Shown here in pieces: positions 56,774 through 64,000 of a DNA stretch of 64,000 bases. A program made the translations under genes and the position numbers. Position 1 is the stretch's first letter; each line of letters opens with the position of its first letter. The notes under the pieces are model-generated. The model ran no database searches. It saw only the letters and a program-made list of their open reading frames with translations, and was not told where the DNA came from. Source of the stretch: Oikopleura dioica (lineage: Eukaryota > Chordata > Appendicularia > Copelata > Oikopleuridae); NCBI GenBank assembly GCA_907165135.1, contig OU015568.1, positions 7,758,501-7,822,500 of the forward strand. Reading direction: 5' to 3'.

Positions 56774-59458
56774 ATGGGCCGTGATGATAGACGAAGCGAC
56801 AAAGACTATCGAAAACGCGCTCGTAGTCGTTCTCCGGAAAGACGTCCGACCGAGCGAAGTCGGAAGAGGGAAAAAGAGATCTTCAAAATCCCAGAAAAGT
56901 TGAGCTCGGAAGACAAAATCAAGTACATTCTCAAGGGAGGATCAGAAGTTCCTGTCAATCCAGCGCTTTTGGAAGAAAACGAAGTCAAACTATCAACAGT
57001 AAGAAACTCTTGCCAATTTCTTGGAAAGCTACTAAAAATTTAGAATGCGACACCCCTCTCATTAGAAGAAATCATCGAAGCTAAAAAGGCAAAAGAAGAT
57101 GAGCTTTCAAAACCAAAATTCATCTCAAAAGCAGAGAAAGCAAAAATAGCGCTTGCAAAGAGGCAAAAAGAAGCTGATGAGGCTAGAAAACGAGCTGACG
57201 AGCAAAGAGCCAAACAAAAGGAAATCTTCCAGCAAGGCAGAATCCAAAATGATCCAGAATTTGAGCGGAGACAAAGGTAAAACTTGCATTCGCGTGACGA
57301 AATTATGAAAAATACATAAGGAGAAAAGAACTAGACGCAAGAAGAAGTGAGCGAGAAGATAGAAGGTCACAAAAAGATTCGGAAAAAGAGCAAACTGCGA
57401 TCAAAGACCGATATCTTGGAGCCGCTAAGAAAAAGAAGAAAGTAAGAAAGCAAAATGAACGAAAGTTCGTCTTTGATTGGGACGCAGGTGAAGAAAATAT
57501 ATCATAATTTTCTCTCTAACTTTTTCAAATTTCAAAGGCGACGATACATCAAACGACTACAATCCTCTCTATCGAGAGCGTCATCAAGTACAGCTCTTTG
57601 GCCGTGGCTACATCGCTGGAATCGACATCAAGTCCCAACGAAGTGAAACCGGCGCATTCTACTCAAAGCTTCTCGACGAAAAGTGGTCAGAAGATCAGTC
57701 TAGCAGGAACAAGGAGCTGCAAGATATGCGAAAGAAGAAAGAAGAGCAAAAGGCATTCGACGAGCGTCACTGGCGAAAGAAGCCGCTAGAAATGATGAGA
57801 GATCGAGATTGGCGTATTTTGCGAGAAGATTTCTCCATCGCTACCAAGGTTACCTCATTTTCTCCTTACCGTTGCTATATTTTCTCTAGGGTGGAAATAT
57901 TCCGAAGCCGATGCGATACTGGAAAGAATCCATCATTCCAGAAAACATCCTCAAAATCATTTCCGATGTCGGATACAAAGATCCAACTCCTATTCAACGA
58001 CAAGCCATTCCCATCGGTATGCAGAATCGAGACATTATCGGTGTTGCTGAAACTGGTTCCGGTAAAACTCTTGCGTTTTTGGTCCCTCTCCTGGTTTGGA
58101 TCGACTCGTTGCCCAGAAATATCCGTGTTGAGGATGCAGATAAGGGTCCCTATGCAATTATTCTAGCACCAACAAGAGAATTAGCAACGCAGATTGAAGA
58201 GGAAGTCAGTAAGTAATCAACAATGATTATCAGTTGTTCAGTTCGACAATTTTAGTAAAATTCGGTGGCCCTCTCGGAATCAGATCAGTTGCCGTTATTG
58301 GTGGTGCTTCTCGAGAAGAGCAGGGTCTGAAGCTTCGCATGGGTTGTGAAATTGTCATCGCCACGCCTGGTCGTTTGATCGATGTTATCGAGAACCGATA
58401 TCTTGTGCTGTCACAGTGTACTTATATCGTTTTGGACGAGGCTGATCGTATGATTGACATGGGTTTTGAACCGGAAGTCCAGAAGATTCTTAGCCACATG
58501 CCAGTAACTAACGAAAAGCAGGACAACGAGGCGCTTGAGGATGAGGAAGCAATGAAGAAGAACTTCTTCGACAGAAACAAGGTTATTTTTGAAGATTTGC
58601 GTTCACAATTTCTCAAACTCCTTTTTTCAGTTCCGTCAAACGGTCATGTTCACGGCAACAATGCCTCCGCCCGTCGAGCGCATCGCAAAGACCTTCATGC
58701 GTCGACCTTGCACAGTCTATATCGGCTCAGTCGGCAAAGCGGCTGATCGCGTCGTTCAGAAGGCTTACTTCGTTCCTGATGGACAGAAGGCGAAGAAGAT
58801 GATCTCGATTTTGGAAGAGGAGAATTGCCTCGATCAAGGTCCGATCATCGTGTTCGTCAATCAGAAGAAGGGTTGCGACGTGCTTGCAAGACAACTGGAA
58901 AAGTATGGATACGATGCTATTTCGCTCCACGGTGGAAAAGGTTTGCTCTTTTTTTCTCATAAATCGTCTTTTTACTCTATTTTTAGGTCAGGATCAACGA
59001 GACTACGCCCTTGCTTGCATCAAAAATGGAGAAAAGAACGTGCTTGTCGCCACTGACGTTGCTGGTCGTGGTATTGATATTAAAGATGTCTCGCTTGTCC
59101 TCAATTATGATATGGCCAAAAATATCGAAGATTATACCCATCGTATCGGTCGAACAGGTAATCTATCAGTGATAGACTATAACATTCTCGTATGTTCATC
59201 TATGACAGTTTTAATTGATTATTATCTTTATGACGCGCGATAAAAAATATCATTTCAGGTCGTGCAGGTAAATCTGGTAAAGCAGTCACGTTCCTCACGC
59301 AGGACGACGCTCACAACTTCTACGATCTCCGGCAGATGCTGATCGAAAGTGCCTGTAGCTCTTGCCCACCCGAACTTGACAGACATCCCGAAGCGCAACA
59401 AAAGCCCGGCACGATTATACAGAAAAAGCGTAAAGATGAAACTGTTTTTGTTAAGTAA
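56774..59458 (+). CDS. ddx23: DDX23/PRP28 DEAD-box spliceosomal helicase
   Basis: The N-terminus has an RS-like start ([11 protein letters not shown]) and a coiled charged region. The helicase core follows with Q motif [13 protein letters not shown], motif I ETGSGKT, PTRELA, DEAD in [16 protein letters not shown] in place of [25 protein letters not shown] and HRIGRTGRAG. It ends [20 protein letters not shown]28 releases U1 from the 5' splice site in exchange for U6. CGACTTTTAG ends directly at the ATG. About eight short introns are inferred. In a genome with unusual introns this helicase is of extra interest. Confidence 0.95.
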
Positions 59459-59616
59459 AAGCGACTTTCAAGCACTAGTAGAAAAATATTTTTGAATTTA
59501 ATTCGACTTGTCAACTGCCCTCTCTCTCTATCTTCTTGGCGTTAAAATTAAATCTATTCACAAGTTCAAATGATCGAGAGTTCGAACTATTAGGGTGGAA
59601 ACAAGCGCTTTTCAGA

Positions 59617-60251
59617 ATGTTTGGGTGTATCCTTGCGGGTCAGCCAGTTCAGACAGAATTCGAGCGGGTCTCCGAGACCGACTTCGTTCTCAGATTGAAT
59701 CAGCTCGAGCCCAGCTTTTTGACAGTCTTCCTCACAGGGCAAGAGCTTCTGCCAGAAAACGCAGCGGTCTGTATCTACATTTCTATCCCAACAGACGGGG
59801 AAGATCACTGGCACTTTCTCGGATTCATTTCGAACGAGAAGCAGAGCGGGACCTTCAAAATTTCAAATCTAAAGCGGATAGCTAGTAGTGGAGCCGGAGG
59901 AAATCAATTCGGGAATTTCCGCGGGCCCCAAGTTGGGCTTTCGTTGAAGCCTCTCACGGAGGTCAGCGGGTTCACGCCAGGTATGCTTTGCTTGTTCACC
60001 CTACCAGGCCTTGTTTGAACCCTGGCGAGGTCAAAAACAAAACAAAGAGCCTTCTCTTGCTTATTTAAACACGCTCCCTAGCTGTCTCGACAGATACTTC
60101 CACCCTCGTCACACGCATCGCAGAGAGCATTTACAATTATTGCACGAGCTTTGTTACCGGAGACGGCGGATCGGTTCCACTGGCGACTATTGAGGCATGG
60201 TTTCGTAACACTCAGCAGCGGCTTGAAAGAAATCCAAATCACTTTAGATGA
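59617..60251 (+). CDS. hikeshi: Hikeshi (heat-shock Hsp70 nuclear import carrier)
   Basis: Starts MFGCILAGQPVQT, the family's conserved N-terminus, with TTTTCAG one base before the ATG. Two exons (59617-59980, about 60083-60251) give about 178 residues. Conserved parts include the HFLGFISNEKQSGTFKISNL segment, QVGLSLKPL, FVTGDGGSVPL and the C-terminal WFRNTQQRLERNP. Hikeshi carries Hsp70 into the nucleus during heat stress through FG nucleoporins. It lies 158 nt after DDX23. Confidence 0.92.
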
Positions 60252-60560
60252 ATGGCCAGAAAATATTTTCAAATAAGTTCATGGCTGAAAATTGCCTTCA
60301 AATCTGCATATAAATTTTTATTTTTTTAATCGATTCCAAAGATTTGCTTCCTTCATTTCATTCACTTTTATTATCAAAATCAGCCATTTCAAGAGATCAG
60401 ATCAAAAATTAGACGATTTTTTGAAAGACAAAAAGAGAGCACGTGATACATGAAAGGGCCTGATGAGCTGCTTTAATTTTTGTTCTGCTGCAAAAATCGA
60501 TCTCTTTTAGAATGCGATAAGAGATAAATTAAATTGGACTTGAATAATTGAATTGCGATC

Positions 60561-61060
60561 ATGGGCATCACAAGTTCACGATATGTCGATGCGTGGCGGC
60601 TTGGCCTAGTCGGCATTGGATCAATTGGAGCTTTGAGCTATATACAGGAATGGAATCGAATGCAGAGAACGAAAAGCTATAGAATCGCAGAAATATTCAT
60701 CAGGTACTCATGGAGATAGTCTCAGGGAGTATATCTCCGTGGGAAGAATTAAAAACTTAATTAGTAAATTAAGTTTAATTAAAATTCATAAATATGTTAA
60801 GCCGACAAAATACCGAAAATACCACCATCAAAGAATACTCGCCCTCATTCCAGCGGATCAAAGCGCTCTACTGGAACATCTTAGCCCTTGATGGGGTCAA
60901 TCCTATGAACCTGAAACCGCACGACGCTTGGTTTTGGGGTTATGCTTTCTTGGGAGCAGTCTTTGCCAGCTTCTTTGTGCGACAAAAGATTGGATTCAAA
61001 TTGCTTGACAATAGGCTCAAATCTTCTTTATGTACGGATTCGATATTAATTGTTATCTGA
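60561..61060 (+). CDS. Uncharacterised small membrane protein, possible N-myristoylation
   Basis: Two exons (60561-60704, about 60801-61060) join in phase 2. The N-terminus MGITSSRY fits an N-myristoylation site, followed by a hydrophobic stretch (LGLVGIGSIGALSYI). A second hydrophobic run (WGYAFLGAVFASFFV) comes later. No family was recognised. The C-terminal end (SILIVI) may be read-through beyond a true splice site. Confidence 0.5.
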
Positions 61061-61264
61061 TGAGGATAGATTACACTATAAGTTTATATAAACATCAATT
61101 TCATTTGATACTTCATGACAGTTTCATATCGAAAAACCAGTGGGAAGGAAAGTCTCTCTTACATCATCGATGTTCAGCAGATTGATAATCCCGAAACGCG
61201 CAGAACTTAGCCGGTGGAGCATGGTATGTAGGTGATGAAAATTTTGAATCTGACGGGACTTTAG

Positions 61265-61384
61265 ATGAAACGAAATAAAGACGCAGTGCTAGCATCACTT
61301 TGCCTGGTTCTTGGAATTACTACAAATTTATGTAAGTTTATTTCAGGCCACAACTTCTTTTCCAAGTGCACGTACCTCGTGTAA
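61265..61384 (+). CDS. Candidate 39-residue membrane micropeptide
   Basis: GGACTTTAG ends directly at an ATG, then 39 codons with one hydrophobic span (AVLASLCLVLGITT) up to TAA at 61382-61384, with an AATATA-rich 3' end. The acceptor-before-ATG layout matches the neighbouring operon-like genes. Short and without homologue evidence, so tentative. A second short open stretch (61122-61208) lies upstream. Confidence 0.3.
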   Translation: MKRNKDAVLASLCLVLGITTNLCKFISGHNFFSKCTYLV

Positions 61385-61623
61385 TATAAAATATATTAAT
61401 ATCTATAAAAACGATAATATATGAAAATAAATTGATTTATCCGATGAATCGGATCACCGGTTTTCTGAGAAAGTCTTCAAGGTTAATCTGGAATCTTATA
61501 TCATAGTAGAGGATTCAATAAAAATTAATTGGAAGGCTTAAATAAGCATCATTTTTATTGTAGCAACCAACCAGTAAAGGACTATATAAATCTGGAAAGA
61601 AAGACTTATCCCAAACTGTTCAG

Positions 61624-62078
61624 TGGATTACCTGAAAACCGATTCTGACACATACAAATACCTAAAAGCAGCTTTCCCTGAATATGATGATTCGACGATT
61701 GAATCGCTCCAGCAAGACCAAGAAACATCCTGCCGTTTGCTGGCGCTTATCATCAACCAAAACCTCCACCACTTCGATCGAAACAAGCTCGAGTTCGTGG
61801 CCGAGTACGTTGAGCGGATTACCCAGCGCCCTGCGTTTTGGGATGACGCTAATACTTGGATACAGTTCTCCCCTGTCCTTACGCTACAATACCTTCTGGA
61901 TGAACTGGATTCGCTTGAGCTCGGTGTCTGCTTCAAAAAGTACAATTATGCGCTCGAATACTTGAGTGCAGCCATTACGGGTCGCTCTTGTCCGGAGAGA
62001 GTCTTTGACGTCCGCGAAATTACCAGAAAGGCGCCATGCTGTGCGTATCACTCATTACTCAGGCAGGGGTTACCATGA
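61624..62078 (+). CDS. Uncharacterised helical protein, 5' exon missing
   Basis: An acceptor (CTGTTCAG) opens an exon encoding about 150 residues, from DYLKTDSDTYKYLKAAFPE to HSLLRQGLP. It is helix-rich with many Leu and Glu. No ATG precedes it in phase, so a first exon is missing. No domain was recognised. AATAAA at about 62130 supports a gene end. Confidence 0.5.
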
Positions 62079-62442
62079 AATATCTCGAACTTGATCCTTG
62101 AAATCAACAACGATTGACCTCGTTTTCAATAAAATCTTTAACCCTATCAAAGCGACCTATTTATTACTGTTGGAACTAAAGGACCAGAATTCATGAAATT
62201 CTACCATTATTGGACAGACGTAGACCTTGAATATCGATTTTCGTTAACGCTGAAGAATGCCGAAGAACGACAGAAGCCTGATTGTGCCTTTTGAATCCAC
62301 CTCTTTGGATGGTTTCGATTAGTTTGTGTTCTGCTTTATTTATTTTAACATATATGATATATCTACCGATGCGTAGGGATATGCATATTGCATATATTAT
62401 ACCGTGTGCCACGTATTGATTGTTTCGTTTTCTATGATTTAA

Positions 62443-63189
62443 GGGTAATGGTATACATCGGCGCGGCGCCGCTCGCTCGATCCGCGCTCCGCAAGAACCT
62501 ATTTCTCACGAGGCCGTAAAATCTGAAGGATCGAGATTTTTTCGAGATTTAAACAGATTTGGAATCCTCACAGTCTCTTCTATAAACTGATTGAAAATTA
62601 AAACAATTTTCAAAGAGAAACAATGTGAAAAGTGCCAGTTTCCTTCAAATGACATTTTCTCCATAATTTGTCATCCAAATTTTTTGAAAATTAGACTGTC
62701 TTGTAGAGAATCGTCAGCTCTACTATTCCTGTGTTTCAGATTTTTGTTTTAAGCTTTCATTAATTTTACATCGCAATTTGTAAAGAGCGCAGCGGGAGCG
62801 CGCCGCGAGAAATAGGAAGCGGAGAGGCGCGGGCGAGAATAACTCTCTTTTCAAAAGAGCGCACATAATTTTTGAAAGCCCAAATGAAAATCTGAAACAC
62901 AGGAATTGTAGAGCTGACGATTCTCTACAAGACAGTCTAATTTTCAAAAAATTTGGATGACAAATTATGGAGAAAATGTCATTTGAAGGAAACTGGCACT
63001 TTTCACATTGTTTCTCTTTGAAAATTGTTTTAATTTTCAATCAGTTTATAGAAGAGACTGTGAGGATTCCAAATCTGTTTAAATCTCGAAAAAATCTCGA
63101 TCCGTTCAGATTTTACGGCCTCGTGAGAAATAGGTTCTTGCGAAGCGCGGATCGAGCGAGCGGCGCCGCGCCGATGTATACCATTACCC
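62443..63189. mobile_element. TTAA-flanked foldback element (piggyBac-like MITE)
   Basis: Arms of about 330 bp are almost perfect inverted repeats, starting GGGTAATGGTATACATCGGC. TTAA lies on both sides (62439-62442, 63190-63193), the target of piggyBac transposases. The short GC-rich centre (about 62790-62850) has no ORF; open frames in the arms mirror each other and are not genes. Confidence 0.88.
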
Positions 63190-63377
63190 TTAAGATGTAT
63201 CCTAACCTTCGCTGCCAAAAGTCTTCAACAACTAGTTTCAAGACTAGTTCTAGTAGAAAATTCATAGATTCAATATTTCTCCTTTCCTTTACCAACTTTT
63301 TCCTGAAAGCTTTATTTCACAGAATAAACCTCATCATGGTCCCTGAGTTTTTGATTTCACAAGAATTTTAACATAGC

Positions 63378-63971
63378 ATGAGTGCTTCGGAAATCGGAAA
63401 AGTTCTCCATACACTTGAGTCACTCAGCCTTGGTCTCACCGCAAATGCCTTAAAACAAGAAGCTAGCCAAAAAGGAATCACGATTCCGTTTGTTACTCCA
63501 CAGGTCATCGCCGACCTAAAACAAAACTTTCTCAACGGCGATGAACAAAATTTCCTTGTTATTTGGAATGAAGCTGGAATCGTGGATCACGACTTGTCAT
63601 TCTTCTTGTCCATATATTTTGCCTTCTTTCCAGTCTTCGAACAAGTTCAAGCCAATACTGCCAAAGAGGACGATGTAAAATCTTGTCAAAAGGAGTTCGT
63701 CAAGAAAATCATGGACATTGATGATGAGCGAATGCCAGAAAGCGAAGAGGCACAGCTCTACTTCGCCCTGGGGCAAGTGCCAAAGCCACACTTGCGGCGA
63801 CAATTCGCACACATCTTTCAAGTCAACTGGAGCACAGATTTACTGTCTAAATGCATCGCGAAAATGAAGACTCTTTTACCATCGACGACGTCAAATGACA
63901 CGCGAAAATTGGAGCGTCTGAAGAACGAATACGACCGACTCAGCTACAGCTCCAGTCAGCAGCAAACGTAA
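63378..63971 (+). CDS. Uncharacterised protein with LisH-like N-terminus
   Basis: A single exon of 197 residues. The first 30 residues (LESLSLGLTANALKQEAS) resemble a LisH dimerisation motif. The rest is helical and ends in a Ser/Gln-rich tail (YSSSQQQT). No further domain was recognised. A piggyBac-like element ends 188 nt upstream, so the promoter is short or lies within the element. Confidence 0.6.
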   Translation: MSASEIGKVLHTLESLSLGLTANALKQEASQKGITIPFVTPQVIADLKQNFLNGDEQNFLVIWNEAGIVDHDLSFFLSIYFAFFPVFEQVQANTAKEDDVKSCQKEFVKKIMDIDDERMPESEEAQLYFALGQVPKPHLRRQFAHIFQVNWSTDLLSKCIAKMKTLLPSTTSNDTRKLERLKNEYDRLSYSSSQQQT

Positions 63972-64000
63972 TATTCTGTTTATAAATAATTTGTAACGTT

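Noticed and set aside
62723-63371. Several mirrored ORFs around 62.7-63.4 kb
   Set aside because: They lie in the two arms of one palindrome and mirror each other, so they are by-products of the inverted repeat.

Overview
The window reads as nuclear DNA from a compact animal genome, most likely a larvacean tunicate close to Oikopleura dioica (inference, not tested against a database). The reasons are genes 60-350 bp apart, many introns of only 35-50 nt with GT-AG ends, strong use of CGA for arginine in the abundant-product genes, AG splice-acceptor sites directly before many start codons as in spliced-leader trans-splicing, and recognisable animal genes (Irx, MIB1, MCM5, PSMD1, DDX23, TMEM33).

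Layout. From 0.1-3.3 kb a DDAH gene faces a four-homeodomain gene that looks broken. From 4-20.7 kb lies an island rich in foldback elements. It looks empty by ORF length, but splice-phase reading shows an Irx gene and four small membrane-protein genes whose introns hold many palindromic repeats. From 23.5-29 kb is a secreted-protein region: a SUEL-lectin-like gene, then two paralogous genes that share a C-terminal domain but have different N-terminal modules, linked by a recent segmental duplication. From 29-44.7 kb a train of minus-strand genes runs METTL9, an unknown gene, actin, an RG-rich protein, MIB1, pescadillo and two tandem PRELI-like genes. From 45.1 to 64 kb a plus-strand train runs MCM5, GPN1, PSMD1, SERAC1, TMEM33, DNLZ, DDX23, Hikeshi and small unknown genes. 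The two trains diverge from a spacer of about 450 bp at 44.7-45.1 kb.

Mobile DNA is the most striking part. Seven large inverted-repeat elements of 550-750 bp have readable ends, six of them with target-site duplications. One split codon 2 of the homeobox gene. One landed exactly on a 5' splice site, duplicated AGGT and turned a 40-nt intron into a 620-nt intron. Two share the same terminus but have different subterminal repeats. One has TTAA ends, and one has TA ends and a transposase remnant. A separate family of small GC-rich hairpins is scattered over 6-17 kb.

Most genes are housekeeping: replication (MCM5), RNA polymerase II import (GPN1), proteasome (PSMD1), splicing (DDX23), ribosome assembly (pescadillo), mitochondrial lipid and chaperone work (SERAC1, PRELI-like, DNLZ) and Notch signalling (MIB1). 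Gene models were spliced by eye. Exon ends are given where phase and splice sites agree.
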